DNA of 7,369 nt from Eggerthellaceae bacterium (lineage in GTDB: Bacteria > Actinomycetota > Coriobacteriia > Coriobacteriales > Eggerthellaceae): positions 1 to 7,369 of the forward strand of contig JAGCZM010000153.1 of assembly GCA_017960005.1 (NCBI GenBank), written 5' to 3'. Positions 1 to 6,511 of this stretch are shown in pieces. The notes under the pieces are model-generated. The model searched no databases, was not told the DNA's origin, and saw nothing but the letters and a program-made list of their open reading frames with translations. Position 1 is the stretch's first letter; every line of letters starts with the position of its first letter. Position numbers and translations under genes: made by a program.

Positions 1-424
1 CCTGTTCTTTCGCAAGCGGAATCAAAATATCTCCGCCCACGACCAAGGATTCCTTGTTGGCAAGCGCCAAAATCTTGCCGGCACGCAATGCCGCTTCGGA
101 CGCATACAAACCGGCCGCGCCGGATAAAGCGTTGACGATGATGTCGGCTTCTTTGAGTTTGGCAAGCTCGATGACGGCTTCTTGTCCGAAACAAATCAAA
201 TCTTTGTTTTGCAAAGCAAAATCATCGCAAGCCTTGCTCTTATCGGCAACGACAAGATGGGATACCTCGAACTCACGTGAGGCTTCCATGAGCTTGTCGA
301 CGGATGTATTTACCGACATACCGACGATATTCAGTTTGTCGCCGTGTTTGCGGACGATGTCGAGGGTCTGCGATCCTATCGATCCGGAAACGCCCAGTAT
401 GACGATGTTTTTCCTAGAAGACAT
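1..424 (-). CDS. dxr: 1-deoxy-D-xylulose 5-phosphate reductoisomerase, N-terminal part (cut by window edge)
   Basis: DXR (IspC) converts 1-deoxy-D-xylulose 5-phosphate to 2-C-methyl-D-erythritol 4-phosphate with NADPH in the cytosol, the first committed step of the MEP isoprenoid pathway. Only the first 141 residues are visible; the rest, with most of the active site, lies beyond position 1. Seen: a Rossmann start with the dinucleotide-binding motif GVSGSIG at residues 11-17 (most members have Thr at the third position), and the family hallmark LANKESLV at 121-128. The ATG at 422-424 gives the usual short leader MSSRKNIVILG. It lies inside the end of cdsA (11-nt overlap) with no clear Shine-Dalgarno, which suggests translational coupling. 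It is the last visible gene of the pyrH operon and supplies precursors to UppS encoded two genes upstream. Identification is firm; intactness of the C-terminus cannot be judged. Confidence 0.95.
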   Translation of the reverse strand, partial: MSSRKNIVILGVSGSIGSQTLDIVRKHGDKLNIVGMSVNTSVDKLMEASREFEVSHLVVADKSKACDDFALQNKDLICFGQEAVIELAKLKEADIIVNALSGAAGLYASEAALRAGKILALANKESLVVGGDILIPLAKEQ

Positions 425-1271
425 AGGGCACACATCCGAAAGCGATAAGCAAAATACAGCCGGTTACCGATGCCAAAAAGATGCTGTCGCAGCGATCGAG
501 CAGACCGCCGTGGCCGGGCATTATCGTTCCTGAGTCTTTGAATCCGGTGTTGCGTTTGATACGGCTTTCGGCCAAGTCGCCGAGCACGCCCATACCGCCG
601 CAAATGATGCCGCAGATGACGGCAAGCCACCATACCATGGTCACGCCGGGAATAAAGCTTATGCCGATCCACGCGGCAACCGAGCCGACCATACCTGCGG
701 CAAATCCCTCCCAGCTTTTCTTGGGAGAGATATTCGGACACATTTTATGTTTGCCGAACAAACTGCCCACGCCGTAGGCAAACACGTCGTTTAACCATGT
801 GCTCGCGAATAAGCCCAGCGCGAGAATCGCGCCCCAGGGAGCGGGCAGCGTTTCTCGGATAATGATGATTCCCGAGAGCAGCAATCCGCAATACAGCGCT
901 CCGAAAAAGCTGATGGCAAAATCCCCGATGCCCGCTTTTGCGTCAAACACGTACCAAATCATCAAAACAAGCAAAGTGGCGACGGTTTGGACCAGCGCGC
1001 CTTCCAACCCGAAGAAATGAATCACGGCGGGATACAAAACCGCGGAGATGGTTCCGATCAATTCGTTTAAGACTCTGGCATCCCTGGCCAGCATGTAATA
1101 AAACTCATGGGCACATATGCCGGCGGTCACCATCAACATGACCAGTGCCGAATACGTATGAATCATCAAACAGGCAACCGTCAAAACCAAATACACGACT
1201 GCCGAGACAAACCTCACCGGGAAATCGCCCGGTGCCCGAAGTTTTTGAGAAGAAGTATCCGCGTTATCCAT
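414..1271 (-). CDS. cdsA: phosphatidate cytidylyltransferase (CDP-diglyceride synthase)
   Basis: CdsA is a polytopic inner-membrane enzyme that makes CDP-diacylglycerol from phosphatidic acid and CTP, the branch point for bacterial phospholipids. The 285-residue product is largely hydrophobic, with several membrane segments (for example about 21-52, 93-109, 117-138 and 204-230). The family signature is at residues 236-263: S-R-I-K-R, then K245-D246, H254-G-G, D259-R-C-D262. It fits the PROSITE-type pattern except for Cys261, where Ile, Leu, Val or Met is usual. The conserved SPKKSWEG stands at 182-189, preceded by an acidic residue in LNDVFAYG. I chose the ATG at 1269-1271 because AGGG (1281-1284), overlapping the uppS stop codon, lies 9 nt before it. 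An in-frame TTG at 1278-1280 would add three residues. It follows uppS by 11 nt and overlaps dxr by 11 nt. Confidence 0.94.
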   Translation of the reverse strand: MDNADTSSQKLRAPGDFPVRFVSAVVYLVLTVACLMIHTYSALVMLMVTAGICAHEFYYMLARDARVLNELIGTISAVLYPAVIHFFGLEGALVQTVATLLVLMIWYVFDAKAGIGDFAISFFGALYCGLLLSGIIIIRETLPAPWGAILALGLFASTWLNDVFAYGVGSLFGKHKMCPNISPKKSWEGFAAGMVGSVAAWIGISFIPGVTMVWWLAVICGIICGGMGVLGDLAESRIKRNTGFKDSGTIMPGHGGLLDRCDSIFLASVTGCILLIAFGCVPYVF

Positions 1272-1282
1272 AACCTGCAACC

Positions 1283-2065
1283 CTAACCGATACCGCCGAA
1301 CCTGCGGGAGCGTGCCTGGTACTCAAGCAAAGCCCGCAAAAAACAATACCTGTCGAAATCCGGCCACAACACGTCCGTCACGTAAAACTCCGTATAGGCA
1401 ATCTCCCACAACAGAAAATTGGACAGTCTCATCTCCCCGCTTGTCCTGATCATCAAATCGGGATCGGGGATATCGGATGTGGCCAGATATTCGAAGAAAA
1501 TATCTTTATCCAACAAAGGAAGTTCTTTGTTTTCTTTGCTCGCGTCCACACACGTTTGAGCGTATTTGCGTGCGGCGGAAACGATATCGTCGCGGGCTCC
1601 GTAATTGACCGCCAACACCAGCGTCAGGCCGGTGTTGTCTTTCGTCATGGCCTGCGCCTTGTCAAACGCACTGCGGGTCTCTTCGGGAAGACGGGACAGA
1701 TCCCCGATGAATCTCACCCGAACGTTTTCTTTATGAAGCTCTTCGACCTCGGCAAGCATGGTTTTGGCAAAAAGCGCCATCAACGCCGACACTTCCTCCA
1801 AAGGTCTGCGCCAGTTCTCCGAAGAAAAAGAATACAACGTCAGATAACGCACACCCAAATCCGATGCGCAGCGGATGGTCTCTCTGACCGCTTCCACCCC
1901 CGCTTTATGTCCTGCCATACGCGCCTGACCGCGTGCGGTTGCCCAACGCCCGTTTCCGTCCATGATGACGGCCACATGGTTGGGAACGGCAGACAAATCC
2001 AACAAGGCCGGATCAAGCCCTGCCGGAGGATCGGGAAATATGTATGTCAGCGGTTTGTTCGTCAT
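1283..2065 (-). CDS. uppS: isoprenyl transferase (undecaprenyl diphosphate synthase)
   Basis: A cis-prenyltransferase that condenses isopentenyl diphosphate units onto farnesyl diphosphate to make undecaprenyl diphosphate, the lipid carrier for peptidoglycan and other wall polymers; cytosolic and membrane-associated. The 260-residue length is normal for the family. Motifs seen: MDGNGRWA at 35-42 with the catalytic and Mg-binding Asp36; GHKAG at 52-56; YSFSSENWRRP at 78-88; DPDLMIRTSGE at 201-211; RLSNFLLWE at 213-221; WPDF at 234-237. About 28 residues precede the core, slightly longer than in many homologues. The ATG at 2063-2065 lacks a recognisable Shine-Dalgarno; in-frame TTG codons about 20 residues in are alternative starts. 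It sits 27 nt after frr and 11 nt before cdsA. Chain length of the product cannot be read from sequence, so a shorter or longer cis-polyprenyl synthase is possible but less likely. Confidence 0.93.
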   Translation of the reverse strand: MTNKPLTYIFPDPPAGLDPALLDLSAVPNHVAVIMDGNGRWATARGQARMAGHKAGVEAVRETIRCASDLGVRYLTLYSFSSENWRRPLEEVSALMALFAKTMLAEVEELHKENVRVRFIGDLSRLPEETRSAFDKAQAMTKDNTGLTLVLAVNYGARDDIVSAARKYAQTCVDASKENKELPLLDKDIFFEYLATSDIPDPDLMIRTSGEMRLSNFLLWEIAYTEFYVTDVLWPDFDRYCFLRALLEYQARSRRFGGIG

Positions 2066-2092
2066 GTCGATTCAAAACCGGCCAAAGAGAGC

Positions 2093-2653
2093 TTAAATCT
2101 CCATGACCTCGGCTTCTTTTTTCTTCAAAAGCTCGTCGATTTCTCCGATATATTTGTCGGTCATCTTCTGGATTTGATCTTCCGAGCGCTTCTGCTCGTC
2201 TTCGGGCAGGTTTTCTTCCTTGATGGTCTTGGCGATGGCGGTATTGGCATCGCGGCGGGTGTTGCGGATGGCGACACGGGAATCCTCGGCATAACCGCGG
2301 CACACCTTGACCAATTCCTTTCTGCGTTCCTCGGTCAACTGCGGAAACGGCAGACGGATGACCATGCCGTCGTTAGAGGGGGTGACGCCCAAATCGCTTT
2401 CGAGGATGGCACGCTCGATGGATTTGAGAGCGGACTTGTCCCACGGCTCGATGATGAGCATATGGGCATCGGGAGTCTTGACGCCGGCCATTTGCGTGAT
2501 GGGGGTCGGCTGCCCGTAATAATCAACCCTGATGCGGTCCAAAAGAAGCGCGCTTGCGCGACCCGTACGCACCGATGAAAAATTATCCGTCATGGCCAAG
2601 ATGGTTTTTTTCATATGGGTTTCCGCATTGGCAATGATATCGCTGAGCATCAT
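2093..2653 (-). CDS. frr: ribosome recycling factor
   Basis: RRF works with EF-G to split the post-termination ribosome from mRNA and tRNA after translation. The 186-residue product is the standard length and aligns with the family throughout. Seen: the first helix of the three-helix bundle with FSSVRTGRAS at about 25-34; the beta-rich domain II with YYGQPTPI and IIEPWDKSAL; the helical return with LPFPQLTEERRKELVK; then a charged C-terminal helix ending in EVMEI. The start has two adjacent ATG codons (2651-2653 and 2648-2650). A purine-rich GGAAAGGAA lies just upstream, with its AGGA 4 nt from the first and 7 nt from the second ATG, so the second is equally plausible. It lies 26 nt after pyrH and 27 nt before uppS in the same orientation; pyrH-frr adjacency is one of the most conserved bacterial gene pairs. 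Confidence 0.97.
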   Translation of the reverse strand: MMLSDIIANAETHMKKTILAMTDNFSSVRTGRASALLLDRIRVDYYGQPTPITQMAGVKTPDAHMLIIEPWDKSALKSIERAILESDLGVTPSNDGMVIRLPFPQLTEERRKELVKVCRGYAEDSRVAIRNTRRDANTAIAKTIKEENLPEDEQKRSEDQIQKMTDKYIGEIDELLKKKEAEVMEI

Positions 2654-2679
2654 GCGTTCCTTTCCCTCATCTTTGGTTT

Positions 2680-3393
2680 TTATAACGTAACCGTCGTACC
2701 GACCGGTTTACCTTTGCATGCCGCGTATACCGCGCCGTGCTCATTCATATTAAGCACGATCAAGGGAAGTTTGTTTTCCATACACATGGCCACCGCCGAA
2801 AGGTCCATCACGCCCAGATTCTTTTCGATGGTCTCGTGGTAGGTGATGGTGTCGAATTTAATCGCCTTTGCGTTCTTTCTCGGATCGCAGTCGTATACCC
2901 CATCGACCTTGGTGGCTTTGATGAGCACATCCGCTTCGACCTCAAGGGCGCGAAGCACCGCCGTACCGTCGGTGGTGAAGAAAGGATGACCCGTACCGCC
3001 GGCACAGATGACGACACAGCCTTCGCTCATACAGCAAAGGGCGGCCTCTTTGGAAAAGATGGGCGCCACACCCTCGATGGGAAGGGCGCTTAACACACAG
3101 GCCTTGTAGCCGCGGGATTCGAAGGCATCCTGGAGCATCAAAGAGTTCATGACGGTTGCCAGCATCCCGATGTAGTCGGCGCGGGAGCGATCCATATGGT
3201 CGTTTTGGGCACCGCGCAACATGTTGCCGCCGCCCACAACCAAGCAAACCTCGATTCCGTTTGCAATCAATTCCTCGATTTCTTCGACGGTGCGGTCGAT
3301 GATGTCTTTGTCGAATCCGAATCCGCCCTCGCCTGCCAGCGCCTCACCCGACAACTTGAGCAAAATGCGCTTGTATACGAAATCTTTTGCCAT
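2680..3393 (-). CDS. pyrH: UMP kinase (uridylate kinase)
   Basis: Cytosolic amino-acid-kinase-fold enzyme that phosphorylates UMP to UDP with ATP, essential for UTP and CTP supply; family members are hexamers regulated by GTP and UTP. The product has 237 residues, the usual size. Motifs: KLSGEAL at 13-19; VVGGGNMLRG at 52-61; RADYIGMLAT at 71-80; GGTGHPFFTTD at 132-142; KATKVDGVYDCDP at 159-171. In the GGTGxPFFTTD loop, His136 replaces the usual Asn. The start at 3391-3393 is fixed by a strong Shine-Dalgarno (GGGGAGG at 3399-3405, 5 nt spacer) and the canonical beginning MAKDFVYKRILLKLSG. An in-frame ATG 14 codons upstream would add residues with no family counterpart. It is the first gene of the pyrH-frr-uppS-cdsA-dxr cluster, just downstream of the terminator of the protease gene; rpsB-tsf is absent upstream. 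Confidence 0.97.
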   Translation of the reverse strand: MAKDFVYKRILLKLSGEALAGEGGFGFDKDIIDRTVEEIEELIANGIEVCLVVGGGNMLRGAQNDHMDRSRADYIGMLATVMNSLMLQDAFESRGYKACVLSALPIEGVAPIFSKEAALCCMSEGCVVICAGGTGHPFFTTDGTAVLRALEVEADVLIKATKVDGVYDCDPRKNAKAIKFDTITYHETIEKNLGVMDLSAVAMCMENKLPLIVLNMNEHGAVYAACKGKPVGTTVTL

Positions 3394-3398
3394 GGAAA

Positions 3399-3405
3399 CC
3401 TCCCC
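3399..3405 (-). promoter_or_regulatory. strong ribosome binding site of pyrH
   Basis: On the minus strand GGGGAGG lies 5 nt before the ATG at 3393. It is the strongest Shine-Dalgarno in the window and decides the pyrH start against the in-frame ATG at 3435. Confidence 0.85.
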
Positions 3406-3433
3406 TTCGAGGCCAAAATATTTACAACTCTTC

Positions 3434-3439
3434 ATTTTA
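3434..3439 (-). promoter_or_regulatory. possible -10 element for the pyrH operon
   Basis: The minus strand reads TAAAAT here, four bases beyond the T-tract of the preceding terminator and about 40 nt before the pyrH start. No good -35 hexamer is found 16-18 nt upstream, where the terminator hairpin lies. A promoter is needed if the terminator is efficient, so this is the best local candidate, inferred mainly from position. Nothing else recognisable lies between 3394 and 3433. Confidence 0.25.
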
Positions 3440-3443
3440 CCCG

Positions 3444-3476
3444 AAAAAGCCCCCTCACGACCATGCGCAAGGGGGC
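3444..3476 (-). terminator. rho-independent terminator after the HtrA-like gene
   Basis: On the minus strand GCCCCCT (3470-3476) pairs perfectly with AGGGGGC (3449-3455) across a 14-nt loop, followed directly by TTTTT (3444-3448). The hairpin starts 37 nt after the stop codon of the protease gene and so separates it from the pyrH operon. On the opposite strand the hairpin lacks a comparable T-tract, and there is no plus-strand gene to end. Confidence 0.85.
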
Positions 3477-3513
3477 GCTTTCATACGTTTTCAACGGAGA
3501 AAAACTCTTATTC

Positions 3514-4848
3514 TCAATCGCTTCCCAGCACTACCTCAAACGTTAAGGTTTCGCTGCCGCGCACGAGAGTAACGGTAACGGTATCGCCGGGATTATGCGA
3601 CCTGGTCGCCAGAATCAATTCGGTGGCGCTGTTGATCTTCTTGGTGCCCATATACGTGACGACATCGCCCACACGAATACCCGCGGCAGCCGCGGAAGAA
3701 TTGTTGTAGACCGCCGAGACGTAAGCGCCGGTCGTTACGGTCAAACCGTAGCGACTCGCCATCGAAGCGGTCACGCTGGATAAAGACACACCGAGCTGTG
3801 CGTGAGTGGGAGTCTCTCCGTTCATGATCTGGTTTACCAGCTGGATTGCGTAGTTGGAAGGTATCGCGAACCCGACACCCGCGTAGGTGTTGGCAGACGA
3901 GTTATACAGCAAGCTGTTGATGCCGATGAGTTTGCCTTCGGCATTGACAAGCGCCCCTCCCGAGTTGCCCGGGTTGATGGCGGCATCGGTTTGAATCAAA
4001 TTGGTGTAGTAGGTGACGTTTCCGCCGGAAGAGGATATCGTGGTGGAACGGTTGGTGGCAGACACGATGCCGGCTGCAACGCTTTGCTCAAGCCCGAAGG
4101 GGCTGCCCAAGGTCATGACCCACTCACCGACTTTGATATCGTCGGAATCCCCTATCTCCATGGGGATCAACTGACGGTTGGGATTGATTTTAATCAGCGC
4201 CACATCGGAGGATTGATCGGCACCGATGACTGTGGCGACATACTCCTCGCCCTCCGTATTGACACGAAGTTCATCGGCTCCCTCGACGACATGATAATTG
4301 GTGACGATATAGCCGTCGCTGCGAATAATCACGCCGCTGCCGAGCGATGTTCTGGTCAGCACGCGCGTGCTGCTCCAGATGGAACCACTGGTGGTGTATT
4401 TGTACACATCGATACCCACGACGGAGGGAAGACATTTTTCGGCAATGACGGATGCAAGCGTTACGCTTTCCCCGTCGGCATTGACGATGATGTTTCCTGC
4501 CTGCTGGGAGGAACCCGCCCATGCCGCGATGGCCTCATCGCGCAAGGTGGCAACCACATCATCGACGATGTCTCGCTGTTTATCCGCAGAATACGTCGCA
4601 CTGACGACACCGAAGGTTATCGCCGCTCCCAAAAACACGCCGAGTATGCCGATCAAAAAGAGCTTGCCGGCCCCAAACGCGGGCGGTATGGCTGCGGCGG
4701 GAGCGGATACGTACATACCCGAACCCGCAAACGTCTGCGGCTCGGAATGTACCGGAGCAGGCTCCACTTCGGGAATGGTTGTTTTTATGCCCGATTCCCG
4801 GGAAGCGACGGTGTTTTGTTCTTCGGAATACAGTTTCTCTTCTTCCAT
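3514..4848 (-). CDS. membrane-anchored HtrA/DegP-type serine protease with one PDZ domain
   Basis: Envelope quality-control protease of the trypsin-like S1C family, expected to degrade misfolded proteins outside the membrane. The 444-residue product has an acidic, proline-containing cytosolic N-terminus (1-60); one membrane segment or uncleaved signal anchor (about 62-84); a spacer; a protease domain (about 130-340); and a PDZ domain (about 350-440). The triad is intact: His186 in VTNYHVVEG, Asp215 in SSDVALIKI, Ser296 in NPGNSGGAL. The oxyanion and activation-loop neighbourhood LGSPFGLEQSV (247-257) is conserved. The PDZ carries the family's AGIRVGDVV at 389-397 and ends at LGSD. The ATG at 4846-4848 has AGGT 7 nt upstream. 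It is monocistronic as far as visible: a terminator follows and a divergent gene precedes. It resembles Gram-positive HtrA/HtrB or DegS-like proteins; which paralogue, and the substrates, cannot be assigned. Confidence 0.93.
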   Translation of the reverse strand: MEEEKLYSEEQNTVASRESGIKTTIPEVEPAPVHSEPQTFAGSGMYVSAPAAAIPPAFGAGKLFLIGILGVFLGAAITFGVVSATYSADKQRDIVDDVVATLRDEAIAAWAGSSQQAGNIIVNADGESVTLASVIAEKCLPSVVGIDVYKYTTSGSIWSSTRVLTRTSLGSGVIIRSDGYIVTNYHVVEGADELRVNTEGEEYVATVIGADQSSDVALIKINPNRQLIPMEIGDSDDIKVGEWVMTLGSPFGLEQSVAAGIVSATNRSTTISSSGGNVTYYTNLIQTDAAINPGNSGGALVNAEGKLIGINSLLYNSSANTYAGVGFAIPSNYAIQLVNQIMNGETPTHAQLGVSLSSVTASMASRYGLTVTTGAYVSAVYNNSSAAAAGIRVGDVVTYMGTKKINSATELILATRSHNPGDTVTVTLVRGSETLTFEVVLGSD

Positions 4849-4871
4849 GTTATTTACCTATCAAACGAATA

Positions 4872-4888
4872 TGTATTTACCGAATACA
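4872..4888. promoter_or_regulatory. 17-bp inverted repeat, candidate operator
   Basis: TGTATTTACCGAATACA has perfect 6-bp arms (TGTATT/AATACA) around a 5-bp centre. It begins 3 bp beyond the -10 hexamer proposed for the protease gene and would cover its transcription start, a classic repressor position. Chance occurrence in AT-rich DNA is possible. The cognate regulator is unknown. Confidence 0.3.
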
Positions 4889-4890
4889 AA

Positions 4891-4919
4891 ATAACATTTT
4901 TTGGCATTCATTCGTACAA
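4891..4919 (-). promoter_or_regulatory. predicted sigma-70-type promoter of the HtrA-like gene
   Basis: On the minus strand TTGTAC (4914-4919) and TGTTAT (4891-4896) are separated by exactly 17 bp. The -35 matches consensus at three positions including TTG; the -10 matches at four, including the final AT. The resulting 5' leader would be about 35-40 nt and include the inverted repeat. It lies in the 151-bp divergent intergenic region 4849-4999, which is AT-richer than the genes. Confidence 0.4.
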
Positions 4920-4987
4920 AAGGGTCATTTTTAATCAAACGGTGAACAAATATTTGCCCGTTTTCTCGTTTGTTTATGCATTGGTTT

Positions 4988-4993
4988 TACAAT
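4988..4993 (+). promoter_or_regulatory. possible -10 element directly before the RACo-like gene
   Basis: TACAAT ends six bases before the ATG at 5000, so transcription would begin at or next to the start codon. No convincing -35 lies 16-18 bp upstream (CTCGTT at 4965-4970). Supported only by the hexamer and its spacing. Confidence 0.3.
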
Positions 4994-4999
4994 ATGGGC

Positions 5000-6511
5000 A
5001 TGGCAAAAGCATATTTGAACAACGAACCCTTCGAGATGGAAGACTCCTTTTCTTCTGTCCTTGATGCCCTCAAAGCAAAAAACGTGGGGTTTTTCGCACC
5101 ATGTTCGGGCAAAGGCTTTTGCAAAGCATGCGAGGTTTGGATAACCACGCACGACAACCCCACACCTCATCCGGCACTTGCCTGCCAAACCAAACCGACC
5201 CCGGATATGACGATATATCTGATCAAACCCGCTTCGATTGATGCGCAAACAAGCGGTATTGCCTGCCCGTATCTTCCCGACAAAGAAAACAAGGAAGGAT
5301 ACGGAAGCATATTCGACATCGGTACCACCACCTTGGTTTGCAAGATATTCGACATGCGGACGGGGCAATGCAAAGGAATCGCTTCCTGCAACAATCCCCA
5401 AACGGTATACGGCTTTGACGTCATCACAAGAATCGAAGCATACAAAAGCGGTTATAAAAACGAGTTGATCGACTCCCTCCGTCTTGCCCTTGCTCAATTG
5501 TCAAAAGATGCAAAGAAAGACGCGGGATTGGATGCAAATCAAGCCATCCGCTCGACGGTGCTTGTGGGCAATACCGTCATGATGCACTTTGTCGCCGGAA
5601 TCGATCCGACATCCATCGCCGAAGCACCCTATAAACCTTTGTCGAACTTCGGATACGAACTTGACGGTTTAAACGCTCTTCTGCAAACCGAGCATGTCTA
5701 TGCTCCGATTTGCGTTTCGGGATACGTCGGAGCCGACATCATCGCCGACATGGTCGCCGTAAAACTCAACGAGCGCACCAAACCGATATTGCTGCTCGAT
5801 CTGGGTACCAACGGAGAGATGGTACTCGGAGACAAAAACGGCATTTACACCTGCGCTTCGGCGGCCGGACCTGTCTTTGAGGCGGCAAACATCGCCTGCG
5901 GCATGCCCGCCGTACCCGGCGCCATATCTCATATGCGCCTCGATAAACAAAACAAACTGTCTTTCGATGTCATCGGCAAGACCGAAGCGACCGGCATATG
6001 CGGAAGCGGCCTGATCGACGCAATCGCGTTGTGTCTGCAAACCGGCATCATCGACAAGAGAGGCCGTATCGGCAAACCGGACAATACGGCTTTCGGGATA
6101 AAGATCGAAGAAGAAAACGGCATGCGTTTGATCCGTTTTTCGAAAAACGTATATTTGACCCAGGAAGACATCCGCCAAACACAACTCGGCAAAGGTGCCA
6201 TAGCCGCCGGTATCACCCGTCTTCTTCAGACCTCGTCCATCGATATAAACGATATCGAATGCGTGCTTTTGGCCGGAGGGTTCGGGCAATCGATCGAACC
6301 TGCCTCCGCGCAGTCCTTGGGTCTTATCCCTTCAAAGCTCAACGGCAAATGCTTTGCCATCGGAAACGCCGCATTAAGCGGGGCCCAGGCTTTGTTGCTG
6401 AACAATGAAGCACGCAAACAAGAACGCGCGATTGCCGCTCTATGCAATTATCTGGAATTGTCTTCCGATGAAGGTTTTGCCGACGCTTATCTCGGCAATC
6501 TGAACTTCTAA
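5000..6511 (+). CDS. ferredoxin/ASKHA-domain protein, RACo family (reductive activator of corrinoid proteins, DUF4445)
   Basis: RACo proteins use a [2Fe-2S] cluster and ATP to reduce accidentally oxidised Co(II) corrinoid proteins back to Co(I), keeping cobalamin-dependent methyl transfer running in the cytosol. From the ATG at 5000 the product has 503 residues. A ferredoxin domain (about 1-75) holds Cys35, Cys41, Cys44 and Cys62 (C-x5-C-x2-C, then a short 17-residue gap). After a roughly 30-residue linker comes the acetate/sugar kinase-Hsp70-actin fold: phosphate loop DIGTTT 106-111, GNTVMMH 190-196, second phosphate loop DLGTNGE 267-273, SAAGPVFEAANI 287-298, GICGSG 332-337, YLTQEDIRQTQLGKGAI 385-401 and AGGFGQ 425-430. 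Characterised RACo is about 650 residues, so this is a compact form. Other in-frame starts are TTG 4970, ATG 4976 and ATG 4994; none has a Shine-Dalgarno, and 5000 best fits the domain edge. It diverges from the protease gene and overlaps the converging MetF/MetV gene by 4 nt. Family certain; the partner corrinoid protein is unknown. Confidence 0.88.
   Translation: MAKAYLNNEPFEMEDSFSSVLDALKAKNVGFFAPCSGKGFCKACEVWITTHDNPTPHPALACQTKPTPDMTIYLIKPASIDAQTSGIACPYLPDKENKEGYGSIFDIGTTTLVCKIFDMRTGQCKGIASCNNPQTVYGFDVITRIEAYKSGYKNELIDSLRLALAQLSKDAKKDAGLDANQAIRSTVLVGNTVMMHFVAGIDPTSIAEAPYKPLSNFGYELDGLNALLQTEHVYAPICVSGYVGADIIADMVAVKLNERTKPILLLDLGTNGEMVLGDKNGIYTCASAAGPVFEAANIACGMPAVPGAISHMRLDKQNKLSFDVIGKTEATGICGSGLIDAIALCLQTGIIDKRGRIGKPDNTAFGIKIEEENGMRLIRFSKNVYLTQEDIRQTQLGKGAIAAGITRLLQTSSIDINDIECVLLAGGFGQSIEPASAQSLGLIPSKLNGKCFAIGNAALSGAQALLLNNEARKQERAIAALCNYLELSSDEGFADAYLGNLNF

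Noticed and set aside
1272..1280. TTG at 1278-1280 as the cdsA start
   Set aside because: It begins 2 nt after the uppS stop with no suitably spaced ribosome site, whereas the ATG at 1269-1271 has AGGG at 9 nt. Not excluded, but less likely.
1556..2578. Long plus-strand open frame (340 codons) opposite uppS and frr
   Set aside because: It spans two firmly identified minus-strand genes and their gap. Its translation is unlike any known fold, and it is explained by codon bias of the opposite strand.
3394..3435. Upstream ATG at 3435 extending pyrH by 14 residues
   Set aside because: The extension has no family counterpart and would bury the strong GGGGAGG ribosome site inside the coding sequence.
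4849..4999. Possible cobalamin or other riboswitch upstream of the corrinoid-related gene
   Set aside because: The 151-bp interval has no B12-box-like sequence and no extended hairpins, and is too short and AT-rich for a cobalamin riboswitch.
3802..5064. Long plus-strand open frame (420 codons) opposite the protease gene
   Set aside because: It is antisense to a protein with an intact catalytic triad and PDZ domain, its translation resembles no family, and it runs through the intergenic region into the RACo gene in another frame.
5669..6289. Minus-strand open frame of about 206 codons inside the RACo-like gene
   Set aside because: It lies wholly within a conserved ASKHA domain on the other strand and its translation shows no recognisable motif.
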